DNA of 8,605 nucleotides from an uncultured Collinsella sp. (GTDB lineage: Bacteria > Actinomycetota > Coriobacteriia > Coriobacteriales > Coriobacteriaceae). Positions 1 through 7,064 of the stretch are shown piece after piece; position 1 is the first letter of the stretch, and each line of letters starts with the position of its first letter. The stretch is from the NCBI GenBank assembly GCA_902496375.1, contig CABVAS010000053.1:1-8605 (forward strand), given 5' to 3'. Both the position numbers and the translations under genes were made by a program. The notes beneath the pieces were generated by a model. That model worked only from the letters and a program-made list of their open reading frames with translations, made no database searches and had not been told where the DNA came from.

Positions 1-1
1 T

Positions 2-565
2 CAGAACGTGCTTCAGCACTCCCTCGAGGTCTCTGACCTGTGCGGCGTAATGGCTTCCGAGCTTGGCCTGGACGTTGTTACCGCCAAGCGCGCCGGCCTG
101 CTGCACGACCTGGGCAAGGCAATCGACCATGACGTCGAGGGCCCGCATGCCGTCATCGGCGCCGAGCTTGCCCGCCGTTATGGCGAGAAGCCCGTTATCG
201 TCCACGCTATCGAGGCTCACCATGCCGACGTCGACCCCAACACGGTGCTCGATGTCCTGGTTCAGGCCGCCGATGCTGTCTCTGCCTCTCGCCCCGGTGC
301 CCGTCGCGAGTCTGCCGAGAACTATATCAAGCGTCTTGAGAAGCTTGAGGAGATCGCCAACGCCCATGACGGCGTCGAGCGTACCTATGCCATGCAGGCT
401 GGTCGCGAGGTCCACGTCATGGTTCAGCCGGACAAGATCTCCGATGCCCAGTCCACGGTCCTGGCTCACGATATCGCCCATCAGATCGAGGAAGAGATGG
501 AGTATCCCGGTCAGGTGCGCGTCGTCGTGATTCGCGAGAGCCGCGCTGTCGATATCGCTAAATAA
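2..565 (+). CDS. rny: Ribonuclease Y, C-terminal part (5' end cut by window edge)
   Basis: This is the last 187 residues of RNase Y, a membrane-anchored endoribonuclease that initiates mRNA decay. The frame is open from base 2, so the gene starts upstream; full-length RNase Y is about 510-520 residues, so the N-terminal anchor, coiled coil and KH domain are missing. The visible part begins QNVLQHSLEV, a typical RNase Y stretch, and contains the HD metal site LLHDLGKA (visible residues 33-40, His35-Asp36). It continues with DHDVEGPHAVIG, EAHHAD and the family signature AADAVSASRPGARRE. The end (QIEEEMEYPGQVRVVVIRE) also matches the family C-terminus. The catalytic His and Asp positions that fall inside the window look intact. 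The stop is followed after one base by the next ATG, so the two genes are probably co-transcribed and translationally coupled. The identification is firm. Confidence 0.96.
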   Translation, partial: QNVLQHSLEVSDLCGVMASELGLDVVTAKRAGLLHDLGKAIDHDVEGPHAVIGAELARRYGEKPVIVHAIEAHHADVDPNTVLDVLVQAADAVSASRPGARRESAENYIKRLEKLEEIANAHDGVERTYAMQAGREVHVMVQPDKISDAQSTVLAHDIAHQIEEEMEYPGQVRVVVIRESRAVDIAK

Positions 566-566
566 C

Positions 567-1652
567 ATGAGCGACGCGAACGAGCTCATCTCATTTATCG
601 CGTCGATGTCGGGGGAGGGCAACCTTCGCGTCGAGGAGAACCTTGGCGAGGGGTATGTCCGCCTCCGCGTTTCGGAGGCCGAGCGGCGCCAGGCAAAGCA
701 CGACATTCAGCATGTCGAGGATATCGTCATCGAAATGCTCCGTAATGCTCGCGATGCCGGCGCCGACAAGGTCTATCTCGCCACGACCAAGGAAGATGGC
801 GTCCGCACGCTTGTCTTTCTGGATAACGGCTCGGGTGTTCCGCAGGATATGCAAGAGCGAATTTTCGATGCTCGCGTTACCTCAAAGCTCGAGAGCATGA
901 AGATGGACCGTTGGGGCGTTCACGGTCGTGGCATGGCATTGTTTTCGATCAAGCAGAACACCGACGAGGCCCGTGTGGTCACGTCCGGCGTCGATCTTGG
1001 TTCAGCCTTTAAGGTGAGCGTTGCGACCGACCGCCTTAGTGAGCGTGCCGATCAGTCCAGCTGGCCCCAGGCCGTCAAGGATGAGGACGGACGTTATGTC
1101 TGTGCTCGCGGCCCGCATAATATTATTCGCGCTGCCTGTGAGTTTGCGCTCGAGGAGTTGCGTGGTTGCGATGTTTATCTTGGTTCTCCGTCTGAGATTG
1201 CCGCGACCCTTTATGCTCAGGCGTCAAGTCGGCTCGATACGTCTCGTCTCCTGTTCATTGACGACGAGAGCGAGCTTCCGGTTGTCGATCGTTTAGGCCT
1301 TGCCTCTGATGCCGAGGACTTTATCCGTATCTGCTCGGGTTTGGGTCTTGAGATGTCCGAGCGCACGGCACATCGCATTTTGGCAGGGCAGATTAAGCCC
1401 GTTCGCGGTGTGACCGCGCGTCTGCTGCGCGAGCGTGATTCGTCCTCGCATGCGCCGGCTCCTGTCGATCTCGCGAAGGATCGTCGCGGGCTACGTATTG
1501 CCAAGGATGACATGGCACAGTTTTCGCGTGCTGTGGAGCGCGACTTTAATGATCTTGCCGCCCGGTACTATCTCAACCTTTGCGGCGACCCAAAGATTCG
1601 CGTTTCGCGTGATCGAATCACCGTGACCTTCGATCTTGCCAAAGAGGAATAG
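567..1652 (+). CDS. GHKL/MutL-like ATP-binding protein of unknown role
   Basis: A 361-residue soluble protein with an N-terminal Bergerat-fold (GHKL) ATPase domain, about residues 45-150. The N box is EMLRNARDAG (56-65), with the Mg-binding Asn at 60. The second motif is DNGSGVP (86-92), with the adenine-contacting Asp86. The glycine lid is GVHGRGMALFSI (117-128). The segment DARVTSKL before the lid resembles the ATSK motif of MutL, so it is closer in pattern to MutL/gyrase-type ATPases than to histidine kinases. No phospho-accepting His domain or membrane segment is visible. I do not recognise residues 150-361. The start lies one base after the rny stop with no clear Shine-Dalgarno, which suggests coupling. 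Its place between rny and spoVS suggests a role with RNA decay or nucleic-acid binding partners, but this is inference. The ATPase fold is well supported; the function is unknown. Confidence 0.85.
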   Translation: MSDANELISFIASMSGEGNLRVEENLGEGYVRLRVSEAERRQAKHDIQHVEDIVIEMLRNARDAGADKVYLATTKEDGVRTLVFLDNGSGVPQDMQERIFDARVTSKLESMKMDRWGVHGRGMALFSIKQNTDEARVVTSGVDLGSAFKVSVATDRLSERADQSSWPQAVKDEDGRYVCARGPHNIIRAACEFALEELRGCDVYLGSPSEIAATLYAQASSRLDTSRLLFIDDESELPVVDRLGLASDAEDFIRICSGLGLEMSERTAHRILAGQIKPVRGVTARLLRERDSSSHAPAPVDLAKDRRGLRIAKDDMAQFSRAVERDFNDLAARYYLNLCGDPKIRVSRDRITVTFDLAKEE

Positions 1653-1658
1653 TGCCTT

Positions 1659-1676
1659 TACCGAGTCCACTCGGTA
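1659..1676. repeat. Short inverted repeat between the ATPase gene and spoVS
   Basis: TACCGAG and CTCGGTA form a perfect 7-bp stem with a 4-base loop (TCCA), starting 7 bases after the upstream stop codon. No T run follows, so it is a poor intrinsic terminator. A weak promoter-like pair, TTTACC (1657-1662) and TAAAGT (1680-1685) with 17 bases between, flanks it. The repeat could therefore be an operator, an mRNA processing or stabilising hairpin, or chance. Confidence 0.4.
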
Positions 1677-1714
1677 CGATAAAGTTATTGCAGTTAAAAC
1701 GTACTTTTAAACGC

Positions 1715-1719
1715 AGGAG
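1715..1719 (+). promoter_or_regulatory. Ribosome binding site of spoVS
   Basis: AGGAG lies 7 bases before the ATG at 1727. It fixes the spoVS start there and rules out the upstream in-frame GTG at 1652, which would add 25 residues foreign to the family. Confidence 0.8.
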
Positions 1720-1726
1720 TTTCTTC

Positions 1727-2044
1727 ATGGATTGCCTGAAGGTATCAAGCAAATCATCGCCCGCGTCCGTTGCCGGCGCCATCGCCGGCATGGTCAAGGA
1801 TGGTGTGCCCGTCAACATTCAGTGTGTCGGCGCCGGTGCGGTCAACCAGGCCATAAAGGCCGTGGCTATCGCGCGCGGTTTTTTGATTCCAACTGGGTTT
1901 GATATTTCCTGCGCGCCCGTGTTCTCCGACATCCTCATTAACGGGGAGTCGCGCACGGCCATCCGCCTTTCTATCTACGTTCACCAGATCAATCGAGCTG
2001 CTATGGATAACGTCGTCATGGATGATGTTAAGCCTGTGGCATAG
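1727..2044 (+). CDS. spoVS: SpoVS-family (Alba-like) nucleic-acid-binding protein
   Basis: A 105-residue protein of the SpoVS family, small proteins with an Alba-type fold presumed to bind nucleic acid. In Bacillus SpoVS influences spore coat and septation, but the family also occurs in non-sporulating bacteria. Nearly the whole conserved core is visible: LKVSSKSSPASVAGAIAG at the N-terminus, then GAGAVNQAIKAVAIARGF, then FSDILINGESRTAIRLSIY. Typical members are about 86 residues, so this one has roughly 20 extra residues at the C-terminus (HQINRAAMDNVVMDDVKPVA). The start at 1727 is supported by a good Shine-Dalgarno and by the family N-terminus. It sits near rny, as in many Gram-positive bacteria, which hints at a link with RNA metabolism. 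If the host is a Coriobacteriia it does not sporulate, so the gene name should not be read as a function. Confidence 0.93.
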   Translation: MDCLKVSSKSSPASVAGAIAGMVKDGVPVNIQCVGAGAVNQAIKAVAIARGFLIPTGFDISCAPVFSDILINGESRTAIRLSIYVHQINRAAMDNVVMDDVKPVA

Positions 2045-2089
2045 CTTCTGATTGCCTCGTTTTGCTCCCCATCGTTAGGACTTATGCAC

Positions 2090-3460
2090 ATGGACCAGCG
2101 TTCCGTACGCGATATTCTTGCCGGTAAAACCTACTTTATCCGCACCTTTGGCTGCCAGATGAATCAGCACGATTCCGAGCGCGTGAGCGGTCTGCTCGAT
2201 TCGTATGGTTGCCTCATGGCGCTCGATCCCGAGCATGCCGATATCGTTGTCTTCATGACATGCTGTGTGCGTGAGGCCGCCGATACTCGCCTGTACGGTC
2301 AGTGCAATTCCTGCAAAAGCCTGCCGCCTTCGCCTTCGGGCAAGCGTGTGGTTGCCGTGGGCGGCTGCATCGCGCAGCGTGATGGAGAGGGCCTGCTCAC
2401 CAACGTCGATAACGTCAATGTCATCTTTGGCACGCATTCCATCGCACATGTGGCCGAGCTCATTGCCGAGGCGTTCCTTGATGGTAAGCGTCATATCCGC
2501 ACCAATGAGCATGAGGATACGGATGCCATGAGCATGCCGTGGCATCGCGAGACCCAGTATCACGCCTGGGTGCCCATCATGACGGGCTGCAATAATTTCT
2601 GCACCTATTGCATCGTGCCGTACGTGCGCGGTCGCGAAAAGAGCCGCCCCTTCGAGGAGATTGTCGACGAGGTTACCGGTCTGGTGCGCCAGGGCGTGCG
2701 CGAGATCACACTGCTGGGCCAAAACGTTAACTCATATGGTCGCGATCTGTTTGGCAAGCCTCGTTTTGCCGATTTGCTGCGTGCCGTGGGCGATACGGGT
2801 GTAGAGCGTATCTTCTTTACTTCCTCGCACCCCAAAGACCTGCTGCCCGAGACTATCGACGCTATGGCTGAGACGCCTGCCGTCATGCCGCAGCTGCACT
2901 TGGCAGTTCAGTCGGGCTCAACTCGCATCCTTAAAGAGATGAATCGTCGCTATACGCGCGAGGATTATCTGGGCCTGGTCGATCGCATCCGCAATCGCAT
3001 GCCCGATATCGCGCTTTCGACCGATATCATCGTGGGTTTCCCCGGCGAGACCGAGGAAGACTTTGAGCAGACGCTCTCGCTCGCCGAGACGGTCCGTTAT
3101 GCTCAGGCCTATACGTTTATCTACTCCAGGCGCGCCGGTACTCCGGCCGCCGAGATTGACGATCCCACGCCGCATGAGGTGATTCTTGAGCGCTTCAACC
3201 GTCTGGTGAAGGTTATCGAGACCACTGCGCACGAGTATAACCAGGGTGAGCTTCACACCGTCGTGCCGGCGCTTATTGAGGGTACGAGCAAAAAGAATGA
3301 CGCGGTGCTGCTGGGCAAGAGTCCTAAGAATCAGACCGTTCATGCACCGATTCCCGAGGGCTACAGCATCGATCAGTTGATTGGCAAGATTGTCGATGTT
3401 GACATCGATGTTGCCAAGACGTGGTATCTGTCCGGATCCGTTGTGGGCGAGCCGCGCTAA
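2090..3460 (+). CDS. miaB: tRNA-2-methylthio-N6-dimethylallyladenosine synthase MiaB
   Basis: A radical-SAM methylthiotransferase that converts i6A to ms2i6A at position 37 of tRNAs reading UNN codons; it works on the product of MiaA, encoded next. Counting from 2090 (456 residues), the N-terminal domain carries the three cysteines for the auxiliary iron-sulfur cluster: FGCQMN (Cys22), TCCVRE (Cys58) and GGCIAQ (Cys93). The radical-SAM site is CNNFCTYC (Cys167, 171, 174), followed by VPYVRGREKSR. Further family motifs are SSHPKD, LAVQSGS, MNRRYTREDY and DIIVGFPGETEEDF, and a C-terminal TRAM-type RNA-binding region follows. An unusual extra CxxC lies at 72-75. The upstream ATG at 2084 is only 3 bases from the AGGA at 2077-2080, whereas the ATG at 2090 is 9 bases away, so 2090 is preferred; the difference is two residues. 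The stop overlaps the miaA start. Confidence 0.95.
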   Translation: MDQRSVRDILAGKTYFIRTFGCQMNQHDSERVSGLLDSYGCLMALDPEHADIVVFMTCCVREAADTRLYGQCNSCKSLPPSPSGKRVVAVGGCIAQRDGEGLLTNVDNVNVIFGTHSIAHVAELIAEAFLDGKRHIRTNEHEDTDAMSMPWHRETQYHAWVPIMTGCNNFCTYCIVPYVRGREKSRPFEEIVDEVTGLVRQGVREITLLGQNVNSYGRDLFGKPRFADLLRAVGDTGVERIFFTSSHPKDLLPETIDAMAETPAVMPQLHLAVQSGSTRILKEMNRRYTREDYLGLVDRIRNRMPDIALSTDIIVGFPGETEEDFEQTLSLAETVRYAQAYTFIYSRRAGTPAAEIDDPTPHEVILERFNRLVKVIETTAHEYNQGELHTVVPALIEGTSKKNDAVLLGKSPKNQTVHAPIPEGYSIDQLIGKIVDVDIDVAKTWYLSGSVVGEPR

Positions 3461-4398
3461 TGATTTCTCACGGGGCAAGCCTTTCTGCCGTTGCGATTGT
3501 CGGTCCGACCGCGGTTGGTAAAAGTGATGTCGCAGATCGTTTAGCGGCTCGTCTTTCGTCCGAAGTGCTGTCGTGTGACGCGATGCAAATCTATCGAGGC
3601 ATGGATATCGGCACTGCCAAGATGGCACCAGAGGAATGCGCGGCGCCTCTACGCCTGGTCGATATTGTTGAACCGGGCGTTGCATATTCTGCAGCGTTGT
3701 ATCAGGCAGACGCTCGTGTACATGTTGAGCGCTTGCTGGGCGAGGGCCGCCTACCGGTGTTTTGCGGGGGTACGGGCTTGTATCTCAAGGCGGCCCTGGA
3801 TGAGATGGATTTTCCCTCGGGCGAACTTGAGGACGATCGCCGCGCGGGGTATCAGGAGCTTGCCGAGCGCATTGGCGAGGAAGCGCTGCACGCGCTGCTT
3901 GCCGAGCGTGACCCCGAGTCCGCCGCGGTCATCCACCCCCATAATGTTCGTCGCGTGATTCGCGCGCTGGAAATGCACGATGATGGCGTGTCCTACGCGC
4001 AGCAAAAGTTGCAGTTTAGTGTTCCGCGCGAGCATTATCACGCTCTGTGGTTTGGATTGATGCGTAATCGCGAGGCGCTTTACGAGCGCATTAACCTTCG
4101 CGTCGATCTGATGTTTGAGCAGGGTCTTGTTGATGAGGTTCGTGGTCTTATGGACAAGGGGCTGGGAGATGCCCTGACTTCGATGCAGGCGATTGGCTAT
4201 AAAGAGATTATCGATGCCTTTAACGGCGTGATTTCTATGGATGAGGCTCGCGAACTCATCAAGATTCGTTCGCGTCGCTATGCCAAGCGTCAGCTTTCGT
4301 GGTTTAAACGCGATGACCGCATCGTGTGGTTCGATATGGACGAGTTTACGATCGATGAGGTCGTTGATGACATCCTTCACCGTATCGAGGCGGCCTAA
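3460..4398 (+). CDS. miaA: tRNA dimethylallyltransferase MiaA
   Basis: A 312-residue enzyme that transfers the dimethylallyl group from DMAPP to N6 of adenosine 37 in tRNA, the step before MiaB. The P-loop is GPTAVGKSD (15-23) with the conserved Thr17. The catalytic Asp40 lies in SCDAMQIYRGMDIGTAK. Other family motifs are FCGGTGLYLKAALD, HPHNVRRVIRALE and MQAIGYKEI, and a basic RSRRYAKRQLSWFKRD stretch near the C-terminus is also typical. Length matches the family (about 300-316). The chosen ATG shares one base with the miaB TAA (TAATG). An in-frame GTG at 3421 exists but would put 13 foreign residues inside miaB. No strong Shine-Dalgarno precedes the ATG, so translation probably depends on ribosomes finishing miaB. 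Having miaB and miaA coupled places both steps of one pathway under a single control. Confidence 0.96.
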   Translation: MISHGASLSAVAIVGPTAVGKSDVADRLAARLSSEVLSCDAMQIYRGMDIGTAKMAPEECAAPLRLVDIVEPGVAYSAALYQADARVHVERLLGEGRLPVFCGGTGLYLKAALDEMDFPSGELEDDRRAGYQELAERIGEEALHALLAERDPESAAVIHPHNVRRVIRALEMHDDGVSYAQQKLQFSVPREHYHALWFGLMRNREALYERINLRVDLMFEQGLVDEVRGLMDKGLGDALTSMQAIGYKEIIDAFNGVISMDEARELIKIRSRRYAKRQLSWFKRDDRIVWFDMDEFTIDEVVDDILHRIEAA

Positions 4399-5687
4399 TG
4401 GCTCGGTTTCCCCTCGTTCCCACGGCGCCTGAGCCCGAACGTGCCGTTCTTGTCGGAGTTGAGTGGCGCGATAACGCCTGGCCGCTCGATCGTTCGCTTG
4501 ACGAGCTTGAGCGCCTGGCCCATACGGCTGGCGCCCAGTGCGTGGCGCGTTTGTCACAGCGTCTGGTTAAGCCATATCCAAAATCGTTTATCGGCTCCGG
4601 TAAGGTTGAGGAGCTTTGCGGGCTCGTGCATCGTATGGATGTCGATGTTGTTATCTTCGACGACGATTTAACGCCCTCGCAGCAGTCTTATCTTGAGAAA
4701 GCCGTGGGCGAACCGGTTAAGATTATCGACCGCACGGCGTTGATTCTCGATATCTTTGGCCTGCACGCTCAGACCCGTGAGGGCCGCCTGCAGGTGCAGC
4801 TAGCCCAATTGCAGTATCTGTTGCCTCGCTTGCGCGGTATGTGGAGCCATCTTGCTAAAGAGCAGACACGCGGTGGCATTGGTTCGCGCTTTGGCCAGGG
4901 CGAAAGCCAGCTCGAGGTTGACCGACGTTTGATTCGCAACAAGATTGCCGCGCTTCGTCGCGAGCTTAAGCAGGTTGAACAGCGCCGCGATGTCCAGTCA
5001 AAGAGTCGTATCGAGTCGCCGGCGTTTCGTGTTGCCTTAGCCGGTTATACCAATGCCGGTAAGTCGACGTTGCTCAATCGCCTGACTGGGTCTACGGTGT
5101 TTTCACAGGACAAATTGTTTGCCACGCTCGATCCGACGACGCGCTCGTATCGCTTACCCGGTGGTCGTGGTATGACCATTACCGATACCGTTGGCTTTAT
5201 TCAAAAGCTACCGCATGGTCTCGTTGATGCCTTTAAGTCCACGCTGTCTGAGGTCCTTGGTGCCGACCTGATCCTTAAAGTTGTGGATGCCTCCGACGAG
5301 GACTACGAGCGCCAGCTCGAGGCAGTCGATCGCGTTCTTGACGAGATCGGTGCCGGCGAGCGTTTGACGCTTACGGTGTTCAATAAAATCGACCTACTCG
5401 ATAGCGTCGATCGATTGAGTTTCCGTCGTCGCTATCCCGAGGCCGTGTTGTTCTCGGCCCAGACAGGCGAGGGGCTCGACGATCTCGTCGACCGAATTGC
5501 TCGTGAGGCGGCTGCCACCGATGTGTTGCTCTCCGCTGATATCCCGTATCGCGAGGGCGCCCTCATTACGCTGGTGCATGAGCAGGGAACCCTTCTGCAT
5601 GAGGAATATCTAGAGGACGGCGTTCGCATTGTGGCAAAGATGCCGGCCCGAATCGCGCCGCGTCTTGAGCGCTATCGTACGGAGTAA
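4398..5687 (+). CDS. hflX: GTPase HflX
   Basis: A 429-residue GTPase that binds the 50S subunit and, in studied species, splits or rescues stalled ribosomes, notably after heat or antibiotic stress. The N-terminal HflX domain shows PKSFIGSGKVEEL, VIFDDDLTPSQQ and DRTALILDIFGLHAQTREG. A coiled-coil linker follows, including GIGSRFGQGESQLEVDRR. The G domain has G1 GYTNAGKS (216-223), G2 ATLDPTTR (242-249), G3 DTVGF (263-267), G4 NKID (329-332) and G5 SAQTGEG (353-359). Length is normal for the family. It begins in a TAATG overlap with miaA, so it is likely translated from the same message. Its 3' end overlaps the oppositely oriented acyltransferase pseudogene by 16 bp, and no terminator hairpin is visible between them. 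Confidence 0.96.
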   Translation: MARFPLVPTAPEPERAVLVGVEWRDNAWPLDRSLDELERLAHTAGAQCVARLSQRLVKPYPKSFIGSGKVEELCGLVHRMDVDVVIFDDDLTPSQQSYLEKAVGEPVKIIDRTALILDIFGLHAQTREGRLQVQLAQLQYLLPRLRGMWSHLAKEQTRGGIGSRFGQGESQLEVDRRLIRNKIAALRRELKQVEQRRDVQSKSRIESPAFRVALAGYTNAGKSTLLNRLTGSTVFSQDKLFATLDPTTRSYRLPGGRGMTITDTVGFIQKLPHGLVDAFKSTLSEVLGADLILKVVDASDEDYERQLEAVDRVLDEIGAGERLTLTVFNKIDLLDSVDRLSFRRRYPEAVLFSAQTGEGLDDLVDRIAREAAATDVLLSADIPYREGALITLVHEQGTLLHEEYLEDGVRIVAKMPARIAPRLERYRTE

Positions 5688-6375
5688 ACGAGCTCTAGCA
5701 CGCCTAGAATGACAGGCTGATGGAGTAGGTAGAACGGTAAGGCATGCCGACCGAGGACTGCGAGCGCCGGGATGGGATTGGCGTATGCCCATGCCGGCGC
5801 TTCGTGGCTTGATGCTTGTGCTGCCTGGGCAGTAAAGAAGCCGGTAAGGTACATAAAGACAAATGGAATGAGCGGATAGTAGTCTCCCGAAACAAAATCC
5901 GGGCCCGGGAATCCAAGCCATGCCAGGTAGGGGAGTGGGTAGACCGCCTTTGGAATGCCCCAGGTTAGGGTAAAAAGAACAAGGCATACTGCGATGCCCC
6001 ACGTGCCCGGTAATTTTTGGAGTAACGGACGGGTGAGTGCAACCACCGCGGTGCACGCCGCCATGCAATAAATGATGCCAAAGTTTACCGAATCGTCGAT
6101 GATACTAGTGTAGTTGCAATCCATACGACCAAAGCTGCGGCCGCGTATTTGAGGGCGCGCTTAACGTTATTGCGCGAGAGCGTGCACATCCAACCGGCGA
6201 TAAACAAAAATACCCAGCTGATACTAGCGCGCCAGATATCCTGGAAAACCGTTTCGGTAAACCATGGCATATCCCATCCATATAGGTAGGCCAAATCGTA
6301 GCAGGCGTGAAAACCTGCCATCGATAGCATCGTAAACCCGCGGATGGTATCAAATATGGTGATGCGTTTTTGCAT
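5672..6375 (-). pseudogene. Frameshifted DUF1624/HGSNAT-type membrane acyltransferase gene
   Basis: Two minus-strand frames together encode one membrane protein of about 230 residues. The first runs from ATG at 6375 to a TAA at 6085-6087. It has FDTIRGFTMLSMAGFHACYDL, WVFLFIAGW and a hydrophobic segment ending in IATTLVSS. The second, one frame away, resumes at IIDDSVNFGIIYCMAACT near 6105. It continues through four more hydrophobic segments to LGRHALPFYLLHQPVI, then the stop at 5672. That motif and the N-terminal DxxRG are typical of the DUF1624 (heparan-alpha-glucosaminide N-acetyltransferase-like) family. The change corresponds to one missing base (or two extra) between 6087 and about 6157, most likely near 6100. 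No slippery heptamer is present there. It could be a real broken gene or an assembly error. It begins in a TAATG overlap with the lexA stop, so it should be on the lexA message. The substrate is unknown. Confidence 0.8.
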
Positions 6376-7019
6376 TACGAGAACCGGCGCATTAATCCGA
6401 CAACCTTACCCAAAATAACGGGGTTCGTCGCATAGATGGGCTCCATGGTGTCGTTCTCAGGCTGCAGGCGCACGCGCCCCTGCTCCTTGTAGAACGTCTT
6501 GACGGTCGCCGAGCCATCGATCATGGCCACGACGATTTCGCCGTTCATGGCGCTCTTTTGCTCGCGAACGATAATGTAGTCACCGTTGTAGATGCCGACA
6601 TTGATCATTGAGTTGCCGTGCACTTCAAGGATAAAGGAGCCCTGGTCTGTGGCGATTTCGGTCGGGATGGTAAAGGTGTCCTCGATATTTTGCTCGGCCA
6701 GAATGGGAATCCCAGCCGCGACGCGACCGACGAGCGGCAGTGAGACCGTTCCGCGGGGCGCTGTGGGTTCATCGGATTTGGAAATCGAGACGGAGGATCC
6801 GTCCTCATCAAAAAGCTCTAGGGCGCGAGGCTTGGTGGCATCGCGCTTGAGCAGCCCTCGAGCCTCCAGGGCAGAGAGATGAGCATGCACCGTGCTGGGG
6901 GAGGAGAGGCCTACGGCCGATGCCATCTCGCGCACACTGGGCGGATAGCCCTTCTCCTGCTGATATTCCTTGATGAAGTCGTAAATCTGCTGCTGACGCT
7001 TGGTAATTTTGCGAGCCAT
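6375..7019 (-). CDS. lexA: SOS transcriptional repressor LexA
   Basis: A 214-residue LexA, the autocleaving repressor of the SOS response. The N-terminal winged helix-turn-helix spans about residues 1-70 (GYPPSVREMASAVGLSSPST, then VHAHLSALEARGLL). A flexible linker of about 20 residues follows. The C-terminal S24 peptidase domain has the cleavage bond Ala102-Gly103 in GRVAAGIP, the nucleophile Ser137 in HGNSMIN, and the general-base Lys174 in SATVKTF. All catalytic parts are intact. The ATG at 7019 has AGGA 7 bases upstream and gives the family N-terminus (MARKITKRQQQ). The longer frame from 7124 would run through the operators and is rejected. The upstream region holds three LexA-type boxes, so autoregulation is expected. 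Its stop overlaps the start of the acyltransferase gene by one base (TAATG). Confidence 0.97.
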   Translation of the reverse strand: MARKITKRQQQIYDFIKEYQQEKGYPPSVREMASAVGLSSPSTVHAHLSALEARGLLKRDATKPRALELFDEDGSSVSISKSDEPTAPRGTVSLPLVGRVAAGIPILAEQNIEDTFTIPTEIATDQGSFILEVHGNSMINVGIYNGDYIIVREQKSAMNGEIVVAMIDGSATVKTFYKEQGRVRLQPENDTMEPIYATNPVILGKVVGLMRRFS

Positions 7020-7026
7020 CAGGGGA

Positions 7027-7034
7027 TCCTCTCT
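7027..7034 (-). promoter_or_regulatory. Ribosome binding site of lexA
   Basis: Read on the minus strand, AGAGAGGA ends 7 bases before the ATG at 7019. It supports that start over the longer open frame from 7124. Confidence 0.75.
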
Positions 7035-7043
7035 GCCAATGTC

Positions 7044-7055
7044 AAACAAATGTTC
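7044..7055. promoter_or_regulatory. LexA operator (SOS box), lexA-proximal, one mismatch
   Basis: AAAC-AAAT-GTTC matches the GAAC-N4-GTTC core of Gram-positive and actinobacterial SOS boxes in 7 of 8 positions, with C and G flanks as in the longer CGAAC-N4-GTTCG form. It lies 25 bp before the lexA start and exactly 28 bp from the middle box, and could serve lexA autoregulation. Confidence 0.65.
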
Positions 7056-7064
7056 GATTATTGC

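Noticed and set aside
1659..1676. The 7-bp hairpin as a terminator after the ATPase gene
   Set aside because: It has no T run after it and the stem is short; it was kept only as a repeat.
1652..1726. GTG start at 1652 extending SpoVS by 25 residues
   Set aside because: The extension is not family-like, while the ATG at 1727 has a good Shine-Dalgarno and gives the conserved N-terminus.
2075..2722. A 215-codon minus-strand open frame opposite miaB, and a similar one at 2918-3685
   Set aside because: The translations are His/Arg/Ala-rich mirror products of miaB codons with no recognisable domain.
3421..3459. GTG start at 3421 for MiaA
   Set aside because: It would lie within miaB; the ATG at 3460 in a TAATG junction gives the normal length.
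3751..4557. A 268-codon open frame on the minus strand across miaA and hflX
   Set aside because: It lies antisense to two certain genes, its translation resembles no family I know, and long antisense frames are common in GC-rich DNA with this codon bias.
4709..4719. AACCGGTT palindrome within hflX as an SOS-like box
   Set aside because: It lacks the four-base spacer of GAAC-N4-GTTC and lies inside a coding region.
5610..6068. A 152-codon minus-strand frame overlapping the acyltransferase and hflX ends
   Set aside because: It is out of frame with the recognisable acyltransferase halves and has no membrane or domain pattern of its own.
6087..6125. Programmed -1 frameshifting to join the two acyltransferase halves
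   Set aside because: No X XXY YYZ slippery heptamer and no obvious stimulatory stem were seen; a plain one-base loss or assembly error is simpler.
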